Notes under the pieces: model-generated
The model's input: only the letters and a program-made list of their open reading frames with translations
The model's database searches: none
What the model was told of the DNA's origin: nothing
Made by a program: the position numbers and the translations under genes
Part shown: positions 53,393-63,123 of the stretch, one piece after another
How positions within the stretch are numbered: position 1 is the first letter of the stretch
Layout: each line of letters opens with the position of its first letter
Assembly (NCBI GenBank): GCA_017555965.1
Contig: JAFZFH010000086.1
Coordinates: 1 to 64,000 of the forward strand
Reading direction: 5' to 3'
From: Bacteroidales bacterium
Lineage (GTDB): Bacteria > Bacteroidota > Bacteroidia > Bacteroidales > UBA932
DNA length: 64,000 nt

Positions 53393-53436
53393 GATACGGT
53401 TGTCAGGCGATATTCAATCATCCTGACAACCGTATC
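53393..53436. terminator. Hairpin between the second SusD and groEL
   Basis: Perfect 15-bp arms (53393-53407 with 53422-53436), 14-nt loop. It lies between converging genes; tails are not strongly U-rich (CTGTTTAATC on plus). Confidence 0.78.
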
Positions 53437-53488
53437 CTGTTTAATCATGGTGGCGAGCTTCCCAGACCACCGTCAAGGCTTAACGCAA

Positions 53489-55129
<1,641 letters not shown>

Positions 55130-55135
55130 TTATAG

Positions 55136-55176
55136 ATTCCCGATCAGGTCGGGAATGACGTAAAATCAGGAATGAC
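55136..55176 (+). repeat. Palindrome copy with second tail, in groES-groEL spacer
   Basis: Perfect 8-bp palindrome ATTCCCGA/TCGGGAAT (55136-55143 with 55149-55156) ending GGGAATGAC, then a partial second tail CAGGAATGAC (55167-55176). Confidence 0.85.
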
Positions 55177-55178
55177 GA

Positions 55179-55445
55179 CTAGAGTATTGCCAATATGTCA
55201 GACTGCTTCATGATAAGGTAGTCTTTTCCCTCTACAGACACATCTGTGCCTGCATATTTACCGTAGATGACAACGTCACCCACCTGAACCTCCATCGGCT
55301 CGTCCTTCTTTCCAGGACCTGCAGCGACTACTGTTCCCTGCTGTGGCTTCTCTTTTGCTGTGTCAGGAATGTAAAGGCCTGACGCTGTCTGAGTCTCAGC
55401 CGCTTTCGGCTCGATGACTACTCTGTCTGCTAATGGTCTGATCAT
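55179..55445 (-). CDS. groES: Co-chaperonin GroES
   Basis: 88 aa. [46 protein letters not shown] is the conserved N-terminal half with the mobile loop; [32 protein letters not shown] ends it. Caps GroEL. I found no CIRCE element upstream and no clear TAnnTTTG box, so how it is heat-regulated is not visible. Confidence 0.97.
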   Translation of the reverse strand: MIRPLADRVVIEPKAAETQTASGLYIPDTAKEKPQQGTVVAAGPGKKDEPMEVQVGDVVIYGKYAGTDVSVEGKDYLIMKQSDILAIL

Positions 55446-55479
55446 ATTTCTGTTCTTTTAAATTATTTCTGTTTTTGGG

Positions 55480-55524
55480 ATCCCGAGTCTTCGCTCGGGA
55501 TGACAACCGGAGGCTCGGGATGAC
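55480..55524 (+). repeat. Palindrome copy with second tail, upstream of groES
   Basis: Perfect 8-bp palindrome ATCCCGAG/CTCGGGAT (55480-55487 with 55494-55501) ending GGGATGAC, then GGCTCGGGATGAC again (55512-55524). Confidence 0.85.
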
Positions 55525-55632
55525 ACCTAGAAGTTTCCGGATGCGGCTTTGAAATCAAACAAAGTGCCAAGAGAAAAATACTGACATTTTGTCACATTAG
55601 TAAAAGGGGATATTATTTTTGATAAAAATGTC

Positions 55633-55640
55633 TAACTTTG
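55633..55640 (+). promoter_or_regulatory. -7 box upstream of the DUF819 gene
   Basis: TAACTTTG, 22 nt before the ATG; -33 not clear. Confidence 0.45.
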
Positions 55641-55662
55641 ACATGACTAAACCTGAGATCAT

Positions 55663-56829
55663 ATGAACATTCTTAACTGGATAATCCTTATTGCAGGATT
55701 CTGCCTTATGCCGGCAGGTGTACTCTGGCTTTGCAAAAAGTTCAGCGTCCTTAAGAAGATCGGCCCTGTACTCATACTCTACGGATTGGGCATAATCATA
55801 GGAAATACAGGTCTGATGCCTGAGCAGATGCCTGCAGCACAGGAACTCCTGTCGAATGCGATGGTTCCGCTTGCAATTCCTCTGATGCTGTTCGGATGTA
55901 CATTCAACATGAAGGGAGCGAGATCGCAGATCCTGGCACTTGTCACCGGCATGGCGTCAGTCGCCATAGCCATAGCCCTCGGCTACCTCATCTTCGGTCG
56001 CGACATACCGGAAGGAGCTAAGGTAGGAGGCATGCTGACAGGTGTATATACAGGAGGAACAATCAATCTTGCAGCTCTGAAGACCATGTTAGGAGTGAAG
56101 GAGGAGACTTATATACTCATAAACTCATACGACATCCTTGTCAGCTTCCTCTATCTGTCATTTCTGCTGACTGTCGGAATCCGAGTTTTCAGAAAAATTC
56201 TGCCGAATACAGTCGGACAATTTACCGAAAAGGATGAAGCGGCAATAAAAGCCGAGATGGAAAAGGAGAATGAAAACCCATATGAAGGATTATTCACTTC
56301 AAAAGGCCTTGCGACAGCCGGAAAGCTGCTTGGTCTGACCGTTCTGATCGTGGGAATATCTGCCGGAGTGGCTCTCGTCTTGCCAGAAAGCGCATTCATG
56401 ACCATATTCATCCTGATGCTCACCACATTGGGAATCGGATCATCCTTCATCAGAAAGGTTCATGACATGAAATACAGCTACGACATCGGCATGTATTTCA
56501 TATATATATTCTGCATCGTGGTGGCCTCAATGGCAGACCTCGGCGAACTCGACTTCGTCGGTGGCATCGACCTGCTCGGATATCTGCTGTTTGCAGTATT
56601 CGGATCGCTCCTTCTCCAGGTCGTCTTTGCAAAGATATTCAAGATAGACTCGGACATGATGGTCATCTCATCTGTGACCTACATCAATTCCCCACCATTT
56701 GTCCCTATGATGGCGGCTGCAATGAAAAATAAAGATGTGCTTATTCCGGGACTGACAATCGGCGTCATCGGATATGCAGCCGGCAATTATCTCGGCTTTC
56801 TGATGTCCCAGCTGCTCGGACTGCTATAG
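55663..56829 (+). CDS. DUF819-family membrane protein
   Basis: 388 aa, about ten membrane helices with a hydrophilic loop near 185-205. Conserved segments GGMLTGVYTGGTINLAALK and SVTYINSPPFVPMMAAAMKNKDVLIPGLTIGVIGYAAGNYLG match DUF819 (YjcL-like) transporters-of-unknown-substrate. The two-half organisation with Gly-rich re-entrant-like motifs suggests a secondary transporter. Its stop overlaps the convergent methyltransferase gene by 6 bp. Confidence 0.85.
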   Translation: MNILNWIILIAGFCLMPAGVLWLCKKFSVLKKIGPVLILYGLGIIIGNTGLMPEQMPAAQELLSNAMVPLAIPLMLFGCTFNMKGARSQILALVTGMASVAIAIALGYLIFGRDIPEGAKVGGMLTGVYTGGTINLAALKTMLGVKEETYILINSYDILVSFLYLSFLLTVGIRVFRKILPNTVGQFTEKDEAAIKAEMEKENENPYEGLFTSKGLATAGKLLGLTVLIVGISAGVALVLPESAFMTIFILMLTTLGIGSSFIRKVHDMKYSYDIGMYFIYIFCIVVASMADLGELDFVGGIDLLGYLLFAVFGSLLLQVVFAKIFKIDSDMMVISSVTYINSPPFVPMMAAAMKNKDVLIPGLTIGVIGYAAGNYLGFLMSQLLGLL

Positions 56830-57354
56830 ATGCAGGCGGAAATGCCAGAGGATCACACCCACGCTGACTGACACGTTCAGGGAGTGCTTTGTTCCGAACT
56901 GCGGAATTTCGAGACAGAAGTCGGCAGCATCGACGACGTCCTGACGCACACCCGCCACTTCATTGCCGAAGACCACGGCATAGCGTCGGCCAGGCTCGGG
57001 CACGAACTTGTCCAACATGACAGAACCGATGGTCTGCTCAGCACAAATGACAGTGTAACCATCTTCCTTCAGACGACGGATGGCATCCATGGTATCATCT
57101 ACATGTTCCCATGCTACGCTATCCTCCGCACCGAGAGCGGATTTATGGATTTCTGCAGAAGGTGGAGCTGCGCATATGCCACAGAGATAGACCTTGTCGA
57201 TCTTGAATGAATCTGATGTACGGAAAGCAGATCCGACATTATGGGCACTGCGGATATTGTCCAGCACAACCACAAGTCCTGACTCTGGAAGTTCCTTGTA
57301 TTCGTCTGCCGAAACTCGGCCGAGTTCAATATTCAATAGTTTCCTATTATGCAT
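56824..57354 (-). CDS. TrmH/SpoU-family RNA 2'-O-methyltransferase
   Basis: 176 aa from the ATG at 57354; an upstream TTG at 57378 lies inside a -7 box (TACCTTTG, 57376-57383) and is rejected. SPOUT motifs: LDNIRSAHNVGSAFRTSD (motif 1), VFGNEVAGVRQDVVDAAD (motif 2), IPQFGTKHSLNVSVSVGVILW (motif 3). It methylates ribose in tRNA or rRNA using SAM; the target nucleotide is unknown. It lacks an N-terminal substrate-binding extension. Divergent from glyA. Confidence 0.92.
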   Translation of the reverse strand: MHNRKLLNIELGRVSADEYKELPESGLVVVLDNIRSAHNVGSAFRTSDSFKIDKVYLCGICAAPPSAEIHKSALGAEDSVAWEHVDDTMDAIRRLKEDGYTVICAEQTIGSVMLDKFVPEPGRRYAVVFGNEVAGVRQDVVDAADFCLEIPQFGTKHSLNVSVSVGVILWHFRLHL

Positions 57355-57375
57355 AAATCTCGAAAAGTTGAGATG

Positions 57376-57411
57376 CAAAGGTAGTCAAAAATCAAAAAAT
57401 GATTAATTTTG
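57376..57411. promoter_or_regulatory. Divergent -7 boxes for the TrmH-family gene and glyA
   Basis: TACCTTTG on the minus strand (57376-57383, 21 nt before the TrmH ATG) and TAATTTTG on the plus strand (57404-57411, 25 nt before glyA). Neither has a good TTTG at -33. Confidence 0.5.
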
Positions 57412-57436
57412 CGAAATATAAAAAACTAGAAAGTAT

Positions 57437-58765
57437 ATGAAACAGGATGTACAAATTTTCAATCTGATCAAGAAGGAAGAGGACAGACAGACCTCGGGTA
57501 TCGAGCTTATTGCGTCCGAAAACTATGTTACAAACCAGGTGCTTGAGGCTTTAGGTTCAATCTGCACAAACAAGTATGCAGAGGGTTACCCTGGAGCAAG
57601 ATATTACGGTGGATGTGAGGTCGTGGACCAGATCGAACAACTTGCCATCGACAGATTATGCGAACTGTTTGAGGCAGAGTATGCAAATGTACAGCCACAT
57701 TCCGGAGCACAGGCAAACATGGCCGTGATGATGGCCTGCATCAAGCCTGGCGACACATTCATGGGTCTTGACCTTGCTCATGGCGGTCACCTTACCCATG
57801 GCTCTCCAGTAAACGTTTCCGGACTCCTCTACAATGCAGTTCCATACGGACTCAAGGAGTCTACTGGCATGATCGATTATGAGCAGATGGAGCAGAGAGC
57901 TCTCGAGTTCAAGCCGAAGCTCATCATCGGAGGTGCATCAGCATATTCAAGAGAGTGGGATTATGCACGCATGCGTGAAATCGCAGACAAGGTGGGAGCG
58001 ATCCTGTGGGTTGACATGGCTCACACTGCCGGTCTTATTGCAGCAGGTCTCCTCAGCAATCCTGTAAAATATGCGCACATCGTGACTTCAACCACACATA
58101 AGACCCTTCGTGGACCTCGTGGAGGCATCATCCTGATGGGCAAGGATTTCGACAATCCATGGGGACTCACAACTCCTAAGGGTGTTGTCAAGAAGATGTC
58201 ACAGATCCTCAACTCAAGCGTATTCCCCGGCGTTCAGGGCGGACCGCTCGAGCACTGCATCGCTGCCAAGGCTGTTTCTTTCTACGAAGCACTCCAGCCT
58301 GAGTACAAGGAATATCAGAAGCAGGTCGTTTCAAACGCACAGGCTATGGCAGAAGCATTTACTTCAAGAGGATATAAGATCGTATCAGGCGGAACAGACA
58401 ACCACCTCATGCTCATCGATCTCCGCAGCAAGTTCCCTGAACTTACAGGTAAGGTCGCAGAGAAGGAGCTCGGAAAGGCAGACATCACAATCAACAAGAA
58501 CATGGTACCGTTTGACTCACGTACACCATTCCAGACATCTGGTATCCGCGTAGGAACTCCGGCCATCACTTCAAGAGGTTTCGTGGAGAAGGATATGGAA
58601 TTCATTGTCAACCTCATCGACCAGGTCCTTGCAAATGCAGCATCTAACCTTGACCTTATTGCAGGCAGGACTGAGGAAGGACGCGAGGCATATGAGGAAG
58701 TTCTTGCAAATGTGAGAAAGCAGGTCCGCATGAAGACAAACGGAATGCCTCTTAACAGATATTAA
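57437..58765 (+). CDS. glyA: Serine hydroxymethyltransferase
   Basis: 442 aa fold-type I PLP enzyme. The Schiff-base lysine is K222 in [37 protein letters not shown] and [14 protein letters not shown] are the other family signatures. Converts serine and tetrahydrofolate to glycine and 5,10-methylene-THF. Followed 1 bp later by the nitroreductase gene. Confidence 0.98.
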   Translation: MKQDVQIFNLIKKEEDRQTSGIELIASENYVTNQVLEALGSICTNKYAEGYPGARYYGGCEVVDQIEQLAIDRLCELFEAEYANVQPHSGAQANMAVMMACIKPGDTFMGLDLAHGGHLTHGSPVNVSGLLYNAVPYGLKESTGMIDYEQMEQRALEFKPKLIIGGASAYSREWDYARMREIADKVGAILWVDMAHTAGLIAAGLLSNPVKYAHIVTSTTHKTLRGPRGGIILMGKDFDNPWGLTTPKGVVKKMSQILNSSVFPGVQGGPLEHCIAAKAVSFYEALQPEYKEYQKQVVSNAQAMAEAFTSRGYKIVSGGTDNHLMLIDLRSKFPELTGKVAEKELGKADITINKNMVPFDSRTPFQTSGIRVGTPAITSRGFVEKDMEFIVNLIDQVLANAASNLDLIAGRTEEGREAYEEVLANVRKQVRMKTNGMPLNRY

Positions 58766-58766
58766 T

Positions 58767-59366
58767 ATGAAGAGATTCGTCAAACTTATCGCAACTGCTG
58801 CACTTGCAGTATTCACTATGAGTTCATGTAATAACGGCGGCAGCAATACAGATGCTGTACTTGAAAACATCCACAACAGGAAAAGCGTACGCGAATATAC
58901 TGCTGAACCTGTATCGGATGCGGATATTCAGACAATGCTCAAGGCTGCCATGGCAGCTCCGACAGCTGTGAACTTCCAGCCTTGGAGATTTGTAGTGATC
59001 AACACACGCGAAGATCTCGACGCTCTTGCAGATAAGCTCCCATACGCAAAAATGCTCAAGCAGGCGCCGCTTGCAATCGTAGTCTGCGGCGAGACTCTCT
59101 GGATGGGAGGAGCTGAGAATCCGTTCTGGGCACAGGACTGCTCGGCAGCGACTCAGAACCTTCTTCTTGCAGCTGAAGCACTCGGACTCGGAGCAGTGTG
59201 GACAGCAGCATATCCGGATGCTGAAAGATGCAAGTCTATCGGTGATGCTCTCGGACTTCCTTCAACTGTGAAACCGCTCTGCGTAGTTCCTATCGGACAT
59301 CCGGCAGGAGAAAACCAGCCGAAGGACAAGTGGAAGCCAGAAAACATCCACTACGGAAGATGGTAG
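58767..59366 (+). CDS. Nitroreductase-family protein with lipoprotein signal
   Basis: 199 aa. Residues 1-20 are a lipoprotein signal peptide with Cys at 21 (FTMSSC-NNGG). The FMN-binding nitroreductase fold follows: IHNRKSVREYT (phosphate-binding Arg/Ser/Arg), AAPTAVNFQPWRFVVI, LGLGAVWTAAYPD and VVPIGHPAGENQPKDKW. Such enzymes are usually cytoplasmic; an envelope-anchored form is odd because FMN must be loaded. It overlaps the HD gene by 7 bp and follows glyA directly. Confidence 0.9.
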   Translation: MKRFVKLIATAALAVFTMSSCNNGGSNTDAVLENIHNRKSVREYTAEPVSDADIQTMLKAAMAAPTAVNFQPWRFVVINTREDLDALADKLPYAKMLKQAPLAIVVCGETLWMGGAENPFWAQDCSAATQNLLLAAEALGLGAVWTAAYPDAERCKSIGDALGLPSTVKPLCVVPIGHPAGENQPKDKWKPENIHYGRW

Positions 59367-60022
59367 ACTATATCTACAATGATATAACCTCCCGATATGC
59401 CGATTTTGACCCGGCGCATCGGGAGGATCATGTTTTAACAGTGATCTCTCAGGCGATGGAACTCCTTGACAGGATGCCTCAGTGGCTGAACGATCACCCG
59501 GAAGCTGCTGACGAATGGAATATTCCGGTAGACCGTAACATTCTTCTTGCTGCCGCGGCATGTCATGATCTCGGGCTTGTCAACGGCCGCGAAAATCACC
59601 ATCTTGATTCTGGAAAGATAATCAGGTCTGACCGTAGATTGCGCGAGTGGTTCGATGAAGATCAGATTGAAATCATAGCCCAGGCAGCAGAGGATCATCG
59701 TGCATCAGGCAAATCTGCCCCACGCAGCATTTACGGAATGCTGGTAGCCGAAGCAGACAGAGTCATCGACGGAGAGACCATAATCCGCCGTACCATCCAG
59801 TTCGGAATGAAACATTATCCCGATCTTGACAAGGACGGCCATATAGAACGTGCCGTCGCCCATCTTCGAGAAAAGTACGGACGCGGAGGCTATCTCAAAT
59901 TATGGATACCATGGAGCGACAACGCCGCCCGTCTCTCTGCCCTTCAGGACACCATCGCCTCCGACGATGCCATCATTACAGAAGTTCGAAGAGTTGCTGA
60001 GCTATTGAACGTGATCGGATAG
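59360..60022 (+). CDS. HD-domain phosphohydrolase
   Basis: 220 aa from the ATG at 59360, which overlaps the nitroreductase stop (ATGGTAG). Metal ligands of an HD domain: H24 (REDHVLTV), H69-D70 (AACHDLGL), and D126-type Asp later (AEADRVI). The body HRASGKSAPRSIYGMLVAEADR resembles HD hydrolases acting on small phosphate esters or nucleotides. Substrate unknown. Its 3' end overlaps the convergent M23 gene by 47 bp. Confidence 0.85.
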   Translation: MVDYIYNDITSRYADFDPAHREDHVLTVISQAMELLDRMPQWLNDHPEAADEWNIPVDRNILLAAAACHDLGLVNGRENHHLDSGKIIRSDRRLREWFDEDQIEIIAQAAEDHRASGKSAPRSIYGMLVAEADRVIDGETIIRRTIQFGMKHYPDLDKDGHIERAVAHLREKYGRGGYLKLWIPWSDNAARLSALQDTIASDDAIITEVRRVAELLNVIG

Positions 60023-61235
60023 AATCCACCTGATACTTGTACAGATTGTGGACCTGTCTGAATGATTCGAGATTTGCCTCATTGATAGGTTCTGCCGGTG
60101 GAGAATCCATCTTGAGCGGATTGATCGGCGTACCGTTCTTCCATACTCGGAAATCAAGATGAGGTCCTGTAGAACGTCCTGTGGAGCCTACATATCCGAT
60201 GACCTCTCCCTGGCGGACGCGCTGTCCCGCCTTAAGCCCCTTTGCATATTTTGAAAGATGGAGATAAGCCGTCGAATAGACAGAATTATGCTTGATTCTC
60301 ACGGTGTTACCGCCTGCGCCTTCATATTTGACACTTGTCACGACTCCGTCACCGATCGACATGACCGGAGTTCCTGTTGGAGCTGCATAATCGACCCCTG
60401 TATGAGCTTGAACCTTTCTTGTGACAGGATGCTTGCGGGCATGTGAGAAACCAGAACTGATACGTGAATAATTAAGAGGAGCCTTGAGGAAAGCCTTCCT
60501 CATGCTTTCTCCCTTTTCATTCCACCAGATGTTTCCGCCGTCCTTCTGGTTATACATGACCATTGGGAAATCCTCTTCTGCATGGCTGAACACGGCATAA
60601 CGCACTGTATCCACAGCTATCACTTCTCCATCACATACCTTCTCCTCATAAAGCACTCTGAAACGGTCTCCTTTCTGCAGAGCAAAAAAATCGACTGTCC
60701 ACGCATAGATATCCGACAGGCTGACGATCAGAAGTGGCGAAACGTCCGCCGCCCTCATGTCCACCCAAAGCGAACTGCTGATGGTGACATCCGCATATTT
60801 TCTCTCTATTGTAACAGGCTTCAGACTCACCCACGCATCGTATGGAGCCTGACAAGAAAAGACTATGCTGCTGGACTTGTCACGATCATAGACAAGATAC
60901 TCCAGCTTGTCAGAATAGTAGGCGCGATAAGCCTGACCGACACGGAGGGTTCTGACATCAAAAACAGAGTCACACGCCTGTGTGAGATTGTATGCTTCCT
61001 GAGCCGACAGACCGAGAGACCCCAGCAGACTTGAAAAGAACTGACCGTTCTTCACCTTACCCTCAGTTACAGATAGCGAATCCGTACTGAATCCGAGCGG
61101 ATACTCTACCGTAACTGTATCAGTTACAGCAACATCTGCCACATTTCCTGATTCGGACTTCCTTTCACCGCACGATGCAGCGGCTATAATCACAGCTGCC
61201 AAAGCAGCGAATATTTTTATTCCTTTTCCAATCAT
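59976..61235 (-). CDS. M23-family lipoprotein with altered zinc motif
   Basis: 419 aa. Lipobox AAASC with Cys at 22. An OapA/Csd3-like N-terminal region (about 60-220) precedes an M23 domain with H278-x3-D282 (HTGVD) and the HxH site altered to H359-L-D361 (GPHLDF). In M23 enzymes the second His is a zinc ligand; Asp could coordinate metal but activity is uncertain. The rest is intact, so it could be an active variant or a regulator. The -7 box TATCTTTG (61241-61248) ends 5 nt before the ATG. Confidence 0.9.
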   Translation of the reverse strand: MIGKGIKIFAALAAVIIAAASCGERKSESGNVADVAVTDTVTVEYPLGFSTDSLSVTEGKVKNGQFFSSLLGSLGLSAQEAYNLTQACDSVFDVRTLRVGQAYRAYYSDKLEYLVYDRDKSSSIVFSCQAPYDAWVSLKPVTIERKYADVTISSSLWVDMRAADVSPLLIVSLSDIYAWTVDFFALQKGDRFRVLYEEKVCDGEVIAVDTVRYAVFSHAEEDFPMVMYNQKDGGNIWWNEKGESMRKAFLKAPLNYSRISSGFSHARKHPVTRKVQAHTGVDYAAPTGTPVMSIGDGVVTSVKYEGAGGNTVRIKHNSVYSTAYLHLSKYAKGLKAGQRVRQGEVIGYVGSTGRSTGPHLDFRVWKNGTPINPLKMDSPPAEPINEANLESFRQVHNLYKYQVDSIRSRSIAQQLFELL

Positions 61236-61240
61236 AGCCG

Positions 61241-61248
61241 CAAAGATA
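61241..61248 (-). promoter_or_regulatory. M23 lipoprotein -7 box (leaderless configuration)
   Basis: TATCTTTG followed by CGGCT and the ATG on the minus strand; GTTT lies 19 bp upstream as a weak -33. Confidence 0.5.
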
Positions 61249-61310
61249 CAACAAAGTTTATATTTAGAAACCGACGCAGAAGCCGCTGCAGTGGGGATGT
61301 TGAAAGAATT

Positions 61311-61345
61311 GTGGAAAAAAATGGAAAAAAGTGGGAGAAAGTGGA
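61311..61345 (+). promoter_or_regulatory. MraZ operator (four 10-bp repeats)
   Basis: Four tandem 10-bp units begin at 61311 (GTGGA), 61321 (ATGGA), 61331 (GTGGG) and 61341 (GTGGA), each followed by an A-rich pentamer. A lone in-phase GTGGG is at 61291. MraZ binds TGGGN/GTGG-type direct repeats at 10-bp spacing upstream of its own gene (known in E. coli and mollicutes). The array ends 11 bp before the -7 box, so MraZ would block or replace -33 contacts. Confidence 0.82.
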
Positions 61346-61355
61346 AAATTATTCA

Positions 61356-61363
61356 TAATTTTG
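61356..61363 (+). promoter_or_regulatory. mraZ -7 box
   Basis: TAATTTTG, 22 nt before the mraZ ATG; the -33 position falls in the operator repeats and lacks TTTG. Confidence 0.6.
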
Positions 61364-61385
61364 CCACACTAATGGCTTACAGAAA

Positions 61386-61838
61386 ATGACTGGATTTTTC
61401 GGCAAACATAACGCAAAGGTTGATGACAAGGGAAGACTCGTGATTCCTTCTGGCATCAAGAGCGTCGTGCCCGCCGACCAGATGGAATTCGTCATCAGAA
61501 AAGACATGTATTCAAACTGCCTTGAAATGTATACAAAGCAGGAATGGGCAAACATGTCACAGGCCGTGCGCTCAAAGCTCGACCTCGCTTTTGACGAAGA
61601 TCACATGCGCTATTGGAGAACTTATATGAGCGACACCGTGACAGTGGTACCGGATGCAAAGCTCGGCAGAATCTCAATCCCAAAGGAAATACTTGAAAAG
61701 GCCGGCATCGATAAGGAAGTCGTCTTTCTTGGCGTAGACTACAAGGTCGAAATCTGGGCAAAGGAAGAGCTGGAAGGCGGAAGCCTCTCTCCAGAGGATT
61801 TCCGAATGATGGGCAAGAAAATAGCGGGTCGCATTTAA
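61386..61838 (+). CDS. mraZ: Division/cell-wall cluster regulator MraZ
   Basis: 150 aa with two swapped-hairpin AbrB-like domains: GKHNAKVDDKGRLVIPSGIK at the N-terminus and VVPDAKLGRISIPKEILEKAGI in the second half. Each has the DxxGR motif (DDKGR, AKLGR). Forms ring oligomers that bind the repeats upstream. First gene of the dcw cluster. Followed by rsmH after 19 bp. Confidence 0.96.
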   Translation: MTGFFGKHNAKVDDKGRLVIPSGIKSVVPADQMEFVIRKDMYSNCLEMYTKQEWANMSQAVRSKLDLAFDEDHMRYWRTYMSDTVTVVPDAKLGRISIPKEILEKAGIDKEVVFLGVDYKVEIWAKEELEGGSLSPEDFRMMGKKIAGRI

Positions 61839-61857
61839 AAACACAAGGAGCCATAAA

Positions 61858-62766
61858 ATGTCTGAATACCACACCCCCGTACTGCTGGATGAAAGCGTTT
61901 CCGCTTTGATCAGCTCACCTTCCGGAATTTATGCAGACGCTACATTCGGTGGCGGCGGACACACGTCCGAAGTCCTCAGGAGACTCTCTCCGGAGGGACG
62001 CATGATCTCATTCGACCGCGACAGCGACGCAATAGCGAACAAGCCCGACGACGACAGGCTTACGCTCATCCGCAGCGACTTCCGATGGATCCACAACCAC
62101 ATAATCCACCAGGGCTATCCCGAAGGTATCGACGGCGTTCTCGCTGACCTCGGAGTTTCGTCCCATCAGTTCGACACCGCAGAAAGAGGTTTCTCCTTCA
62201 GATATGAAGCTCCGCTGGATATGAGAATGAACCAGGAGGCTCAGACGACCGCAGCAGACATCATCAACAGCTACGAGCAGGAAGACCTCGACAGGATACT
62301 GAAGCTCTACGGCGAAGTGGACAACAGCAGAAGACTCGCACAGATGATCTGTAAGGCCAGGGAAATTTCAAGAATCGAAACCACAACAGATCTTGGAAAG
62401 GCGATCGAAAGCGCCCTGCCGAAGTTTGCGGAACACAAATTCCTCGCAAAGGTCTATCAGGCATTGAGAATCGAGGTGAACCAGGAAATGAAGTCTTTGG
62501 AAAAGTTCCTTTCAGGAGCGGCCAAATCCCTGAAGCCGGGTGGAAGACTGGTGGTCATCACCTACCACTCCCTCGAGGACAGAATGGTCAAGAACTTCAT
62601 CAAGGCTGGAAATATCGAAGGTAAGGTGGAGAAGGACTTCTACGGAAACTCGAAAGCGCCTCTGCGAGCAGTGAACAGGAAGCCGATACTGCCTCAGGAA
62701 AGCGAGATTGCATCAAACACAAGAGCACGCAGTGCAAAACTCAGAATAGCAGAAAAAGAAGAATAA
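61858..62766 (+). CDS. rsmH: 16S rRNA m4C1402 methyltransferase
   Basis: 302 aa. SAM motif DATFGGGGHT (about 27-36) and the RsmH signatures YHTPVLLDESV, VLADLGVSSHQFD, ERGFSFRYEAPLDMRM and ITYHSLEDRMVKNF are present. N4-methylates C1402 in 16S rRNA. An AGGAG lies 7-11 nt upstream of the ATG, one of few Shine-Dalgarno-like sites here. Overlaps the next gene by 1 nt. Confidence 0.97.
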   Translation: MSEYHTPVLLDESVSALISSPSGIYADATFGGGGHTSEVLRRLSPEGRMISFDRDSDAIANKPDDDRLTLIRSDFRWIHNHIIHQGYPEGIDGVLADLGVSSHQFDTAERGFSFRYEAPLDMRMNQEAQTTAADIINSYEQEDLDRILKLYGEVDNSRRLAQMICKAREISRIETTTDLGKAIESALPKFAEHKFLAKVYQALRIEVNQEMKSLEKFLSGAAKSLKPGGRLVVITYHSLEDRMVKNFIKAGNIEGKVEKDFYGNSKAPLRAVNRKPILPQESEIASNTRARSAKLRIAEKEE

Positions 62767-63119
62767 TGGGATTAAGGTTAAACATAAGCTGGAAGAAGAT
62801 AGGCCATGCTGTCAAGGAGTTCTTCATCTCCCTGGCACGCGGCGACCTCCTGACCAGACTCAGAGTCGACAGGGCTCTGCCTTATATCCTGTACCTGTTC
62901 TTTCTGGGATGCATCAGCATATGGCTGAGCTACCATGCGGAACAGACCATGCTGAAGGTTCAGAAGAACAACGAGATCATCAGGACCTTGAAGATATATA
63001 ACGCACAGAAGACATACGAGCTTGTAGGCCTCGACAGAATAGCGACAGTGGAGAAGATGCTTGAGGATGCAGGATCAAAAGTGAAGGCGCCGGAAAAACC
63101 GGCGGACATATTGAAATAA
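62766..63119 (+). CDS. ftsL: FtsL-like division protein
   Basis: 117 aa, position between rsmH and ftsI. One membrane helix (about 39-58, LPYILYLFFLGCISIWLSYH) follows a basic N-terminus, then a periplasmic coiled coil (MLKVQKNNEIIRTLKIYNAQKTYELVGLDRIATVEKML). Such bitopic architecture is that of FtsL, which joins FtsB/FtsQ to activate FtsW-FtsI. Sequence conservation is low in this family, so the name rests on location and topology. Starts on the last base of rsmH's stop. Confidence 0.8.
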   Translation: MGLRLNISWKKIGHAVKEFFISLARGDLLTRLRVDRALPYILYLFFLGCISIWLSYHAEQTMLKVQKNNEIIRTLKIYNAQKTYELVGLDRIATVEKMLEDAGSKVKAPEKPADILK

Positions 63120-63123
63120 TCTA

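Noticed and set aside
55446..55662. CIRCE heat-shock operator for groESL
   Set aside because: I searched by eye for TTAGCACTC-N9-GAGTGCTAA upstream of groES and found no match.
61281..61302. Possible further palindrome-family copy (GCTGCAGTGGGGATGTT)
   Set aside because: It shares GGGGATG with the family but has no matching left arm and ends in TT rather than AC; part of it is better read as an outlying MraZ box.
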